Positions 1 to 8,875 of a stretch of DNA of 57,017 nt are shown piece after piece. The stretch's first letter is position 1; the number at the start of each line of letters is the position of its first letter. A model generated the notes under the pieces. The model had not been told where the DNA came from and did not search any database. It worked only from the letters and a program-made list of their open reading frames with translations. The translations under genes and the position numbers were made by a program. Source of the DNA: an uncultured Lachnospiraceae bacterium (GTDB lineage: Bacteria; Bacillota; Clostridia; Lachnospirales; Lachnospiraceae); the NCBI GenBank assembly GCA_902796005.1, contig CADBNF010000054.1, positions 1 through 57,017 of the forward strand. The letters are read 5' to 3'.

Positions 1-1283
1 GTTTGCGGCCTGCATGTAGGAAGCCAGGGCGTAGCCTTCCTTTCCACCGTAGCGGACGTGATAGAAGCCCTTCGCACCGAAATCCAGCACCGTTACCGAG
101 GAGCCGGAGGGAATCTTCATGATTTCACCGGAATCCAGGGACGTTCCCGGCCGCATGGTAATGGTATCTGTGGTGGTATAGGTTCCTTTATCGGACTGGC
201 TGCTGCCGTTTGAAGATGCATTTCCGTTTCCGGAAGCGCCGTCTCCCGTCTCCACTTCGAGAGAATCAAAAACCCAGGGCATGGGCGCGTCGGGATTACC
301 GGCGGTAAAATAACCACGGAACGTAAACGTCCGGTGTGCACCGCCCTGCTCGGCTACGATACCGTCAACGAACATCACATCCGTTGCAATGCCATAGCCT
401 GTAATATCTTTGAAATAGAAATATCCGGAATCTCCCAGGTAAGCTACAGTGGAAATCTCCACATTTCCAGCGGAATGCTCGTGCGAGCCGGTTTTAAGGT
501 TCTCAATCACGTCATCACAGTAGGAGGCGTCGTCAAAGCCGGTCACTTCCTGTATCAAAGTTCTGACATCTGCTTCCGACATTCTGTGCCACTCTTCTCC
601 GTAATCGCCGCTGAAGTTACTGATACGGCTGTCCTTCAGTTTATTGCTGGCAATATACAGATACAGGTTGCTGGCCCAGACGCTCGCCGGAACCTCCTTA
701 TGTCCAAAGTGGGCTTTTGTAATGGTGGAATTCTGGTATCCATTGTTTTCACTCTCGAAGATGCGCTGCAGCCACCATTTGATCAGGAACTGATGACCTT
801 CTGTCATATTAAAGTCAGACATGTCCACGACCGGATTCATGGCTATCTCGCCGTAATCCAGGGTCTCACCCTTTTTCACGTCATATCCGAGTTCAACGGA
901 TTTGTAGCCGTCCTTTTCGAAGGTAATCTCGTAGTGGCCCAGTGCTTCGAAAAAAAAGCTGCCGTCATTTCGGACGGTAACCTTGTTCGTCGGGGCATTG
1001 TCCGCCTCAAGCACATATTCCACACCGGTCAGGGCCTTGCCGGTATCGGCATCCACCACCTTGCCGGTGATGGTACCGTAGGATAAAGCGTCTGTCTTTT
1101 TGCACTCTTCTCCGACAGGCTTTCCGTATTATCCTCAGCCTGCGTTTCTGCCGCAGTACCGTTTTCCTCTTCCTTTACCGCATCGATTCTGTCCCGGATT
1201 CTGCTGCAGCCGGAAAGAAGTGAAAGGGAAAGAACAGCCAGAAGGATAAGAGCTGTGATTTTTCTGAGTTTGTTAATACGCAT
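1..1283 (-). pseudogene. Secreted lipoprotein with SH3-like C-terminus, interrupted by a frameshift; runs off the window
   Basis: The N-terminus, read from 1283 downwards, is a lipoprotein signal peptide (two Arg/Lys patches, hydrophobic stretch, lipobox LLSGC), preceded by an AGGAAA ribosome binding site. The reading frame is lost at the A5 run at 1097-1101 (minus sense). One extra A would join it to a second open frame running from about 1095 to the window edge. That frame encodes a carboxypeptidase-regulatory/PEGA-like segment (motifs ITGKVVDADTGKALTG and ITFEKDGYKS), a middle domain I do not recognise (about 1-kb sense part around 300-840), a Ser/Gly/Asn-rich linker, and a bacterial SH3-like domain (TMRPGTSLDSGE, KEGYALASYM). 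An in-frame TAA lies just upstream of the slip in the second frame, so it has no start of its own. A real frameshift mutation or a sequence error are both possible. The true gene end lies outside the window. Confidence 0.7.
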
Positions 1284-1299
1284 GTTTAGATTTCCTGTG

Positions 1300-1911
1300 T
1301 CAGTGATTCTTTAACTTTTCAATATCTTCCTTGATTTTTTCTTTACCGGCTTCAACCTTCTGCTTCAGGTCGTTTTTCTTCTCTTCGAAAAGCTTCCTGC
1401 GGGCTTCCAGCTTCATTTCTTCCTCGACGGCCTCCGCATGCTCTACTTCTTCTGCAACCTCAGCTGCATCGTCCTCTACAATTGTTACGTCAAACCGGGA
1501 AAACTGCTTCGTAGCAGCGCCTTCTACCGCTTCCTCGCCAAGGGCAATCAGCGCCATCTCGCCATCCAGGAACTGCTCCGTCACCCGCTCCAGAACAGAG
1601 GCATTGTCCACTGCATCAGCGGTATCAAGCATACTGCCGGTCATCATGCCCAGGCTGCTGCCCAGAAGCATGCCAAGAGGACCTGCAAGGATGCCGATAA
1701 GGCCGCCTACAATGCCGCCGATAAGGGTATCGTTTTCCGTCTCGACACCGGTATCAAAGGAATCCAGGACATGGATAACGCCGTTCTCTTTTTTAATCAG
1801 CGCAGCCTGGGAAACAATATAATCCTCAGCCTCCGGTGCATTTCTAAGCTCCGTCATCGCCTGATAGCCTTCACTCTCCACCTTAAAAAGGACAGAAATA
1901 ATTTTTTCCAT
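1300..1911 (-). CDS. DUF1269-like glycine-zipper membrane protein
   Basis: 203 residues. An N-terminal alpha/beta-looking segment (about 1-60) is followed by a strongly hydrophobic glycine-zipper stretch (about 64-92, repeated GG/GxxxG spacing), then an acidic region and a Lys/Glu-rich, probably coiled-coil tail (about 160-203). The layout matches the DUF1269 family of small stress-related membrane proteins: a short cytoplasmic part, a Gly-rich insertion, then VTE..L and 'ALIAL' strands. The unusual feature is the long charged C-terminal helix, which typical members lack. It sits 16 bases downstream of the next gene's start on the same strand but shows no obvious functional link. Function unknown; general stress is only a family-level association. 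Confidence 0.6.
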   Translation of the reverse strand: MEKIISVLFKVESEGYQAMTELRNAPEAEDYIVSQAALIKKENGVIHVLDSFDTGVETENDTLIGGIVGGLIGILAGPLGMLLGSSLGMMTGSMLDTADAVDNASVLERVTEQFLDGEMALIALGEEAVEGAATKQFSRFDVTIVEDDAAEVAEEVEHAEAVEEEMKLEARRKLFEEKKNDLKQKVEAGKEKIKEDIEKLKNH

Positions 1912-2112
1912 TTTGACACACTCCTGTAAGAAAAATCAATATGATGCGCAAAGCCTCTGCAGGCTTCTAAAGAAAATAATATCTCACAATTTGGCCAGCG
2001 TCAATGAGGAGGGGTGGGTGAAAGTATTGTGTGACTTGACTGATGTAATACAAATAAGCTCCTTGAAATCATGGACACATTTGTGTACCATATAAACAAG
2101 GGGGAATCTCAT

Positions 2113-2307
2113 ATGAATCTATACTCCATCCGCCAGCTAAAAGCCATGATTGCCATGAATATTATACGCCACTGTGCTGCCAAAGACGGATTTTTATCTG
2201 ATAATGAAATTAATAATATTATTTCAAAAGTCAGAAAAGACAGCCATACGAATTCTGCACCAAATCCTGAAGAAAACCTCTTAAAAACCCGTTGTATTAA
2301 AAAGTAA
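2113..2307 (+). CDS. Small hypothetical protein
   Basis: 64 residues, no recognised family. The start is chosen for the AAGGGGG ribosome binding site eight bases upstream; longer upstream reading has no such site. The protein is basic and helical-looking (IRQLKAMIAMNIIRHCAAKDGFLSDNEINNII). Immediately after its stop, another frame stays open to 2458 and reads like ordinary protein, so the gene may be the front half of a frameshifted, decayed longer gene. Sits at the edge of an AT-rich island. Confidence 0.35.
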   Translation: MNLYSIRQLKAMIAMNIIRHCAAKDGFLSDNEINNIISKVRKDSHTNSAPNPEENLLKTRCIKK

Positions 2308-2436
2308 TCCATACTATATTGTAAATGAAAAAGGTACCGCCGACGGACGGCTGGCCCTTGTTTACGAGTTACTAAAAGAAATAGCCGCTCAGTTTTACGG
2401 ACCGGGGCGGCTATTTCTGAAAAAGAAACACATACT

Positions 2437-2478
2437 ATTCTGGGGAACAGTTAAATAACCTGTTCCCCAGAATTTTTT
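2437..2478 (+). terminator. Strong intrinsic terminator
   Basis: A perfect 14-bp stem (ATTCTGGGGAACAG pairing with CTGTTCCCCAGAAT) with a 9-base loop, followed by TTTTT on the plus strand. It closes the plus-strand transcript coming from about 2.1 kb and lies between convergent genes. Confidence 0.85.
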
Positions 2479-2500
2479 CGTTTGTTAGGCAATCTATCTT

Positions 2501-2812
2501 TCACTTAGTTCTTTTAAAACCAGTCATGAGATTTGACCGGAAAGAGACAATTCCTTCATCATTTTCAAATAACTTATTATTTCTATCTTGATTAAGCAAG
2601 GTTTTTCTTTCTCCGTTCTCTAATTCAACAGTTACTTGCTGCCATCCATTCGATGCAGGCGATTGCCCTTTTACAATTGCCCTACTGGTTATTTCAGGCT
2701 GGCTCATTTTTTTTGCTTTAATGACAGCTGCAGCAATCCAGAGAATAACTACCAGAGCAATTGCGATAATAAAAAACATCCCTACATCTTCCAATCTTGC
2801 ATTTTTAAACAT
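2501..2812 (-). CDS. DUF2500-like small membrane protein
   Basis: 103 residues with one N-terminal transmembrane helix (about 11-31, FFIIAIALVVILWIAAAVI), then a small beta domain. The ending, with 'ENDEGIVSFRSNLMTGFKR', matches the characteristic close of DUF2500 proteins (G-x-L-x-F-x-G-x-x-x-x-G-F-E/K-R), and the 'VTVELENGERKTLL' strand fits as well. The function of DUF2500 is unknown. First of several AT-rich minus-strand genes encoding envelope proteins; it lies 15 bases after the next one and is probably co-transcribed with it. Confidence 0.6.
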   Translation of the reverse strand: MFKNARLEDVGMFFIIAIALVVILWIAAAVIKAKKMSQPEITSRAIVKGQSPASNGWQQVTVELENGERKTLLNQDRNNKLFENDEGIVSFRSNLMTGFKRTK

Positions 2813-2827
2813 ATTCTAATTCTCCTC

Positions 2828-3316
2828 CTATCTTTTATAAATAGCACTTAATTCTATATCTCCATTATTCTCAATACGAAACTCCGCAATATATCCATTG
2901 AATTTCAGATTGAACTGTTTTCTTCCTTTTGAATCCCTGCTACGGTTTTCCTTTATTTCATATTGATAAGTGCTCTCAGGGTAATCTTTAAATACTGTCG
3001 TAGGCTTAAAATTACTCCATCCGTCCCCATATGAAACTCCTACCCCGTAATAATCAGTCCGATTGAATACAACTTCAGTCTCACTTTTTATATAAAGATA
3101 TTCTTTAATAAAAATATCAGAGGAAGAACTTTTGTCTAAATCGGCAGTGATATTTTCAAAGGTTTTACCAACAATTGAGGCCCTGTATTGTTCTGCCAAA
3201 TCATTCCATTCTTTATTTCTTTTTATTTGTAATGCAATAATGATAGCAACAATCACCAGAATGCTTATAACAATAAAAACTATTGGTTTTATACTACTAT
3301 TTTTAGCTTTATCCAT
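2828..3316 (-). CDS. Hypothetical single-pass membrane protein
   Basis: 162 residues. A short basic start is followed by a transmembrane helix (about 12-29, IVFIVISILVIVAIIIAL) and then an extracytoplasmic beta-rich domain with many Tyr, Asp and Ser residues. I do not recognise a family. Repeated 'YxYEIKENRS...KFNGYIAEFRIENNGDIEL' strands suggest a small lipocalin- or META-like beta sheet, but that is a guess. Lies between the DUF2500-like and DUF6273 genes in the same AT-rich run and was probably acquired with them. Confidence 0.5.
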   Translation of the reverse strand: MDKAKNSSIKPIVFIVISILVIVAIIIALQIKRNKEWNDLAEQYRASIVGKTFENITADLDKSSSSDIFIKEYLYIKSETEVVFNRTDYYGVGVSYGDGWSNFKPTTVFKDYPESTYQYEIKENRSRDSKGRKQFNLKFNGYIAEFRIENNGDIELSAIYKR

Positions 3317-3336
3317 CGTCGCACTCCTTACGTCTA

Positions 3337-4197
3337 TCAGTCAGTTTGCATCCAAAATGCAGGTCGTACCAACGCTCTCTCATCTAGCCTTATCCCATTA
3401 ATAAGTTCAAGAAAACCATCAGAATCGATATAAGCAGCTTGTGTTGCACCAAACCCGGGAGTTCTTAACCACCAGTAGTTTTTAGAAGCATATTTACTGT
3501 TTTCTGTCAAAGCTTTAACATATGCAGTAGGTTCACACGCTCTCTCGTCTGCAACAACAAAAAGAGAAGTTGCTTCCTCATAGCTAAGAATAAAAATCTT
3601 ATCTATTGTTTCCTTATATTCCATGTTAGTTTGAATGTTTTTGCTTCTACTAACAGTCGTTGTACGAATTTTCTCCTGTTCTTGAACGGTAAACGCATTT
3701 AGGAAAAAATCATTATTCAACCAGTTCCTAAGTGTACTATGTTCCCACGATAGGTCTCTACTCATATCTCCATCTTTAAATGGCAAATAATCAAGACAAT
3801 ACTTACTTGCGACTAAAATTCGATTATCTTCAACGCTAAGGATAATCCATTCTATTGGTTTAGGGCCATTAGAAGGATTATTATCCTGCTCATACGTTCC
3901 CAGTGTAATAACATTACCCTTAATCAAACTGTTTGAAGTATTATCTTGCAGACTTTCTTCGATAGATGCTTGACTAACACTATTATTCTCATCAACAATA
4001 CGATTAATGGCTGAGTTCGACGTGTCTTGGTCTTGGTATCTCAAAGAATCCGCATAATCATCTTCGGTACTTAACTCTTTGCGATTGCAGCTTGTGATCC
4101 CGAACGCCAAAACAATAATAGACACAATTGCAAAAATCCGTAGTCTGTAATTATTCTTAGTATTACGTTTTTGTGATTTACAATCTTTTTGACACAT
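3337..4197 (-). CDS. DUF6273-domain lipoprotein
   Basis: 286 residues. A basic start, a hydrophobic segment and the lipobox FGITSC (Cys at about 37) mark a lipoprotein. After an acidic Ser/Asn linker comes a DUF6273 domain (about 93-284). Hallmarks are ITLGTYEQDN, PIEWIILSVEDNRILVASKYCLD, a SxLRNWLNxxFFxxAF block, and the closing WWLRTPGFG...VRPAFW. This family is related to the formylglycine-enzyme/C-type-lectin-like fold and is very common on the surface of gut Clostridia, with unknown binding partners. Base composition is much more AT-rich than the neighbouring core genes. Confidence 0.75.
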   Translation of the reverse strand: MCQKDCKSQKRNTKNNYRLRIFAIVSIIVLAFGITSCNRKELSTEDDYADSLRYQDQDTSNSAINRIVDENNSVSQASIEESLQDNTSNSLIKGNVITLGTYEQDNNPSNGPKPIEWIILSVEDNRILVASKYCLDYLPFKDGDMSRDLSWEHSTLRNWLNNDFFLNAFTVQEQEKIRTTTVSRSKNIQTNMEYKETIDKIFILSYEEATSLFVVADERACEPTAYVKALTENSKYASKNYWWLRTPGFGATQAAYIDSDGFLELINGIRLDERALVRPAFWMQTD

Positions 4198-4227
4198 TAC
4201 TTTTAATTAACCTTTCTTCCAAATCTA

Positions 4228-4464
4228 TTAGCAATTACACATCTCATACACTTCATCTTTAATTGTTCCTAAGTGTTGAGGTAAACTATTATTATCGATT
4301 GTTCCGGTTTTGCACTCTAATATATAGACTGATTCACCTTTCCTTAAATCAAATCCTATGTAAGAAGTATACTTACCGTTGTTTTCTAGAACTTGTCCGA
4401 TCGCATATCGTCCACTTAAAATCGACTGGTTTTTATTATTTCTATCTTTTTCTTGTTCTATCAT
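4228..4464 (-). CDS. Kinase N-lobe-like fragment, hypothetical
   Basis: 78 residues. The stretch 'LSGRYAIGQVLENNGKYTSYIGFDLRKGESVYILE' reads like the first strands of the Ser/Thr protein kinases of Clostridia, where the usual pattern is L-x-x-R-Y-x-I-G-x-x-L-G-x-G-G-F-G-x-x-Y-x-A-x-D. Here the Gly-rich loop is degenerate (ENNGKYTS) and the protein ends before any catalytic loop, so it cannot be an active kinase. It is either a truncated relic or a small free-standing domain. It lies immediately upstream of the DUF6273 lipoprotein on the same strand; DUF6273 proteins are often near such kinases. Confidence 0.4.
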   Translation of the reverse strand: MIEQEKDRNNKNQSILSGRYAIGQVLENNGKYTSYIGFDLRKGESVYILECKTGTIDNNSLPQHLGTIKDEVYEMCNC

Positions 4465-4844
4465 TTGTACTCCATTAAATTGTGCTTTTGATATAAGGCT
4501 AGTTTTATATTAGATATAAACAATAATTAGTTATAATCAGGATTTCAGCTTAGCGTATATTACTCTATATAAATTTATCTTCTCCCTTATAAAAAGTCAA
4601 GCCTAACCTCCCCATCTGCAACCCATATCTTATATAAACAAAAGAAAGGTATGCCTTGAATTGTTTATCCAGAAGGACTATAATCTCTGTCCGAAATATC
4701 AGTAGTCCAACTATTTATCTTTACCTTCGACTAGTGTTATAAATATTAGTCAAGTTTTTTTTATAAATTATAGTGTTTATACCGCTAAATGTCCTTAGCA
4801 CATTTTCCGCTATGTTATTTTAATAGCTGTTCCTTCACTCTTTT
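4465..4844. other. AT-rich intergenic region
   Basis: About 380 bases of AT-rich DNA between divergent genes. I see no open frame with a ribosome binding site and no convincing hairpin. It must hold the promoter for the minus-strand island genes, but no single -35/-10 pair stands out. Confidence 0.5.
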
Positions 4845-4873
4845 GTGACATTTATCTGTTAGTTTAGTATACA
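4845..4873 (+). promoter_or_regulatory. Sigma-A-type promoter for the XRE regulator
   Basis: GTGACA, 17-base spacer, TATACA, 51 bases before the start codon of the XRE gene. Confidence 0.55.
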
Positions 4874-4923
4874 TATCGAGAACAAAGATAAAGGAGCAAA
4901 AAAAACCAAAGAAGGCGGCTCTC

Positions 4924-5187
4924 ATGGCCAGGAAAAGAATTGAATACAGTGATCATGATTTAACGGCCTATGCGGTAAGGATCCGGGAACTTCGTGAGGA
5001 CCATGACCTTACCCAGACTGATGTGGCAAAGCTTTTGAACATCGGCCAGCGTACCTACGCAGATTATGAACTTGGGAAAATCCGGATTCCGTTGGATGCC
5101 CTTATCACCCTGGCAAAATACTACGACACCGACCTGAATTACATCTCCGGGGTTTCCCGGCAGAAAAACGAATTTCCCAAAGAATAA
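4924..5187 (+). CDS. XRE-family HTH regulator
   Basis: 87 residues, almost entirely a lambda-Cro/XRE helix-turn-helix domain (about 16-75). It shows IRELREDHDLTQTDVAKLLNIGQRTYADYELGKIRIP, with the DLTQTDVAKLLN recognition block and the conserved Y-x-x-G turn, followed by LITLAKYYDTDLNYISGVS. No effector or protease domain is present. A monocistronic gene with its own promoter and terminator, it borders the AT-rich island and may regulate it or be cargo of the same acquisition. Target unknown. Confidence 0.85.
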   Translation: MARKRIEYSDHDLTAYAVRIRELREDHDLTQTDVAKLLNIGQRTYADYELGKIRIPLDALITLAKYYDTDLNYISGVSRQKNEFPKE

Positions 5188-5216
5188 AGCCGGGACCATA
5201 AGGTTCCGGCTTTTTC
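5187..5216. terminator. Intrinsic terminator, probably bidirectional
   Basis: Stem AGCCGGGACC / GGTTCCGGCT with an ATAA loop and a TTTTT run on the plus side. The minus-strand gene that ends at 5257 also runs into it. Confidence 0.75.
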
Positions 5217-5256
5217 GTTATCTTTTCGGAAGTTCTGCAAACTTAACAGCCGCCGC

Positions 5257-8200
5257 TCACCCCACAAACATTTTGTCTGCAATATAGGTTCCGTTATAAA
5301 GGAATGTATCTGACTGAACTTTGATTTCCCCGTTTTCCACCTTGATATCACTGTCGTGCAGATTCGAATCGTAGTCATTCCAGTGCAGGCTCAGGGTTAT
5401 CTGCAGGGTTGTGGCGTTGATTTTATCCGCCACAACAATGACGGAACCCTCGTAATCTGACGGAAAACGTCCCGCCGCACCGGGCTCTTGTACCAGGGCC
5501 GCAAGCCAGGGATCCGCGGGCCGGCTGATGACGTAGATCTCTTCATCCTCACCATCGAGGTCCACGTCTCCGAAGCTATAGGCAGTAAGCGCCTTGCTTC
5601 CCAGAAGCGCTGCCCTCTCCTCCCGAAGGTATTTATACAGGTCATTTGACAGGGCCTCGGGATTTCCGTTTATCTGCATGCAGACTGTGTCGGGATTGTA
5701 GCCCCTGAGAATGTCCGCGATTTCCGCGCCTTCCTTCTTTTTGAATTCCTCGGAAGTCATCTTCTTTCCCCACCAGGTGCCCTCGCCGACGCTGACCCAG
5801 TTGCCGGAGCCATTCTCCTGCACCTGCTCTTCCATACGGGCAGCATTCTTCCACTCGGTTCCGGTCCATTCGTCATAACTGCTCATGGAGTTCATGGAGG
5901 AATAGTAGAATTCCTTCAGAAGGACCTTCCCGTCTGTGACGGTTTCCGCGAAGGACAGTCCGCCCGCAGCAGATTGATTTTCCCGGAAAACGATGGCGGT
6001 GTCGTTAAGGTCTGCGGCAATGGCCAGCGATGCCCCGTCCTGGCTGTCCCAGGTGGTCATAAAGAGCTCATTGTCACCGTCCGCATCTCCGTCCCGGATA
6101 ATATAGGAGTATTCCTGGAAATTGCTCAGGGTCTGCACCAGCATGCCGTATTCAAACAGAGTGCCGGCCAGGCTGATATCTCCCGCATAGCCGTTTCCTG
6201 ACGGGTTGCCGAGTTCATCCTCAGGTACCTTTTTGTCCTGGTACCGTTCCTTTATCACCGAAAACCAGAAGGCCGCGTCATGGGGATTGTGGGCCAGGCT
6301 CTTTTCTCCCTGCAGAACATTCAGTACCTCGCTGTCTCCGAACCGGAACAGCAGAAGCTCCGAGCCCTCATATTCCGCAGCCTTTTTAAGCAGCGCGCCG
6401 GGCTTGTCCTTACCGCCGGTCCAGATGCCCACATCAGGAATATCGTTGATTCCGGCCTGGTCAAAGGTGGTAAATTCCCACTCCGCCTTGGACAGGCAGC
6501 CGAAGATAAGCTCGGTCATCTTTTTCTCATCGGTGGCATTGGCCAGTACGTTATCGAAGAATTCCTTCAGGTTCTTCTGCATCTGCACCGTATCCACAGT
6601 CAGAGTCAACGTAAACAGGCCGGCATTTTCCTTCTCATCGTCGGTCAGGAAGATGCATTTCACCTTTTCATCTTCTTTTTTCTGGGTCTGGCGGTCTATC
6701 TCCTTTATTTCTCCATCCACCCAGCTGTAGGTTGTCAGTACGGCTTCGTTTGATGCATAGGTGGTGACGAACAGTTCTTGAAGGCCGTCACTGTTGATAT
6801 CCTCCAGGTAAACGTAGGTATCGCTCTTCTTATCCAGGCCCTTTTCTTTCAGGAAATTCCAGTAGTGCTTCAGCAGGGAATCATTTATCGCGGAAAGGCC
6901 GGCAAATTCTTCGGAGAAGGAAACCGCCGCCTGCTGGAAATACTCCCGGCCGTCGGCCAGTACATTTGCGCCTGCCGCATACAGCTTCGCCAGCATGTCG
7001 GTTATCTGCTCGATGGCGACCTCGCAGACATGCTTCGCCTCCTTCTGGCTCTTTGTGGCGAAGAAATTCATGCTGTTGTCCCGCATGATGGTGTAGCATT
7101 TCTTCGACACCAGCAGGGTCATGATGGCGGAGAGACGCATTTTCTCCAGGTTTTCCTGGGTGTAATTGCCCTTTACATTGATCTCCTCCAGATAGCCCTC
7201 ATAAGCCTCCTTCGCCTTCTTCTGGGCTGTCAGGTGGTGTTCAAAAACCGCCAGATCGTCCACGGCCGTGGCATACAGCTGCAGGTCCTCATTGAACAGC
7301 TTTGCAACGTCGGGCAGCACGTCCACAATGGTACCGCCAAGCCACAGGGCAAATTTGATGCCGCTGAGCGGTGCGGAGGTAAAGCAGGGCGCGATAAAAT
7401 CAAAGCCTTCATCCAGAAGGATATCATGGTAAAGCACGTCAAACAGGTTACGGCCGAAATCAACGCCGTAGCTTTGCGCGTCCGGCGCGTCATAGGCATC
7501 GTACAGGAAGAGAGCCTCCCGCTCCCACTGGCCGTTGCTCTTTTTCATGTCCGGATAAACCGCAAGCAGCATATCCACATGGTCGTCAGCGATGGCCATG
7601 GAATTCAGGAAATAATCCGCGCTTTTCATGACCAGCTTCTCGGCCCAGCCGAACACCTTAAGCTTCAGGTCCACGTCCTCGTAGGCCTGGCGGTAGGTAT
7701 CCATAAAACCACTTGAAGCTTCCTTTACTTCTGTGGGAAAGAACACGTCCGGAACGCCGGGGTTGATGCTTTCCCGTAAATCAATCACCTTGGCCAGGAA
7801 GGGATCCATAACCCCTGTCATCACAAAGGATTCCAGGGTTTTCGCCCGCTTCATGGTGGCGTTCATTTCCTCTGTCTTTTCGCTTAATTCATCCGCATAC
7901 CGGAAATAGCCGTCGGTATCCGTCATGTATTCCGAGAGAATATTCCGGATATCCTCATCAACCAGGTCCACGGGATTCAGCCTGTCCAGCCGGAAATCCG
8001 TCACCGTATCCCAGACCCAGGCAAAGCCCTCCGCAGCTTTTCTGACAATCTTGTTCCCGAAGGCGGTATCCCCGTCGAAATAATAATCCCCAATCCAGAA
8101 TTTGTTCAGAAGCTCCGCGAAGCTTTCCTCCGCCCTGGAGATAACCAGAATATTGTTCTCCACGCTGCAGACCACGTCCAGATAGGGGAAGACTTCGGCG

Positions 8201-8664
8201 CCGGGCAGGTAAACCTTCCCGTTTATCGTAAGAATGTCCGAAAGCTCTGTCTTTTCATTTTTGACGGAAATGGTCTTTTCCTTCCGGTCAATCTGTACCA
8301 GCTTACGGAAAACTTCCGGATCCTTTCCGGTGGAGGAATTGGCCTGCTCGCCGTCTACGATAAAGAAATCATATTTGTCGCTGAAAGTATAATCCGTATA
8401 TTTCGAAAAGAAATCCACGGAAAAATACCAGTTTCCGTCATGCATCAGGGCATTTTCATACCGTACCAGCCCTGCATCGTCCATAACCTGCACCGTAGAC
8501 AGCTCGGAAGGCGAATATTGAAAGGTTCCCGATACGCCAGCCGACGATTGTACTTTTTCTGCTGCCTGCCGGGAAATCTCCTTCTCGTCTCCTGCGAATA
8601 CGGTCTGCACCGTACCGGCCGTAAGCAGTCCGGCCAGCATCAGGCATAGCATTTTCTTCCACAT
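5257..8664 (-). CDS. Large secreted protein with stalk-like and FG-GAP-like repeats
   Basis: 1135 residues from the chosen start at 8664 (ATGTGGAAGAAAATG), which has an AAGGAG site upstream and begins a clean signal peptide (KKMLCLMLAGLLTAGTVQTVFAG). The ATG at 8706 has no ribosome binding site. Residues about 60-185 resemble a copper-amine-oxidase-N-type 'stalk' domain (VRYENALMHDGNWYFSVDFF, TLNGKVYLP-like strand, ENNILVISR). A long helical middle follows. The C-terminal half carries at least three D-x-D/N-x-D-G repeats (EDINSDGLQELFV, DGDADGDNELFM, GDVDLDGEDEEIYV) typical of FG-GAP/VCBS-like calcium-binding beta blades. No LPXTG or transmembrane anchor is visible, so it is probably exported or loosely bound. 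No enzymatic motif was seen; function unknown. Confidence 0.6.
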   Translation of the reverse strand: MWKKMLCLMLAGLLTAGTVQTVFAGDEKEISRQAAEKVQSSAGVSGTFQYSPSELSTVQVMDDAGLVRYENALMHDGNWYFSVDFFSKYTDYTFSDKYDFFIVDGEQANSSTGKDPEVFRKLVQIDRKEKTISVKNEKTELSDILTINGKVYLPGAEVFPYLDVVCSVENNILVISRAEESFAELLNKFWIGDYYFDGDTAFGNKIVRKAAEGFAWVWDTVTDFRLDRLNPVDLVDEDIRNILSEYMTDTDGYFRYADELSEKTEEMNATMKRAKTLESFVMTGVMDPFLAKVIDLRESINPGVPDVFFPTEVKEASSGFMDTYRQAYEDVDLKLKVFGWAEKLVMKSADYFLNSMAIADDHVDMLLAVYPDMKKSNGQWEREALFLYDAYDAPDAQSYGVDFGRNLFDVLYHDILLDEGFDFIAPCFTSAPLSGIKFALWLGGTIVDVLPDVAKLFNEDLQLYATAVDDLAVFEHHLTAQKKAKEAYEGYLEEINVKGNYTQENLEKMRLSAIMTLLVSKKCYTIMRDNSMNFFATKSQKEAKHVCEVAIEQITDMLAKLYAAGANVLADGREYFQQAAVSFSEEFAGLSAINDSLLKHYWNFLKEKGLDKKSDTYVYLEDINSDGLQELFVTTYASNEAVLTTYSWVDGEIKEIDRQTQKKEDEKVKCIFLTDDEKENAGLFTLTLTVDTVQMQKNLKEFFDNVLANATDEKKMTELIFGCLSKAEWEFTTFDQAGINDIPDVGIWTGGKDKPGALLKKAAEYEGSELLLFRFGDSEVLNVLQGEKSLAHNPHDAAFWFSVIKERYQDKKVPEDELGNPSGNGYAGDISLAGTLFEYGMLVQTLSNFQEYSYIIRDGDADGDNELFMTTWDSQDGASLAIAADLNDTAIVFRENQSAAGGLSFAETVTDGKVLLKEFYYSSMNSMSSYDEWTGTEWKNAARMEEQVQENGSGNWVSVGEGTWWGKKMTSEEFKKKEGAEIADILRGYNPDTVCMQINGNPEALSNDLYKYLREERAALLGSKALTAYSFGDVDLDGEDEEIYVISRPADPWLAALVQEPGAAGRFPSDYEGSVIVVADKINATTLQITLSLHWNDYDSNLHDSDIKVENGEIKVQSDTFLYNGTYIADKMFVG

Positions 8665-8875
8665 TTCCAGTTGCTTCTCCTTATCTTCCCGTCCGCAGTA
8701 AAACATCTGAAATGCATTGAATGCGGAAAGTATATTCTTCTTTATTCCTTTTTATCCTATAAAAGCATCCCTGTCAACCTGCGCCTGCCCGGGGACAGGC
8801 GTACAGGCTATTGCCAATCCTTTGTTTTCCCTTTACAATAAAACCATCAAGCTGCATTTTATTCGGAGGTATAGC

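Noticed and set aside
334..1086. Open frame of 250 codons on the plus strand over the first gene
   Set aside because: The minus-strand translation gives clear regulatory-like and SH3-like domains; this frame has none.
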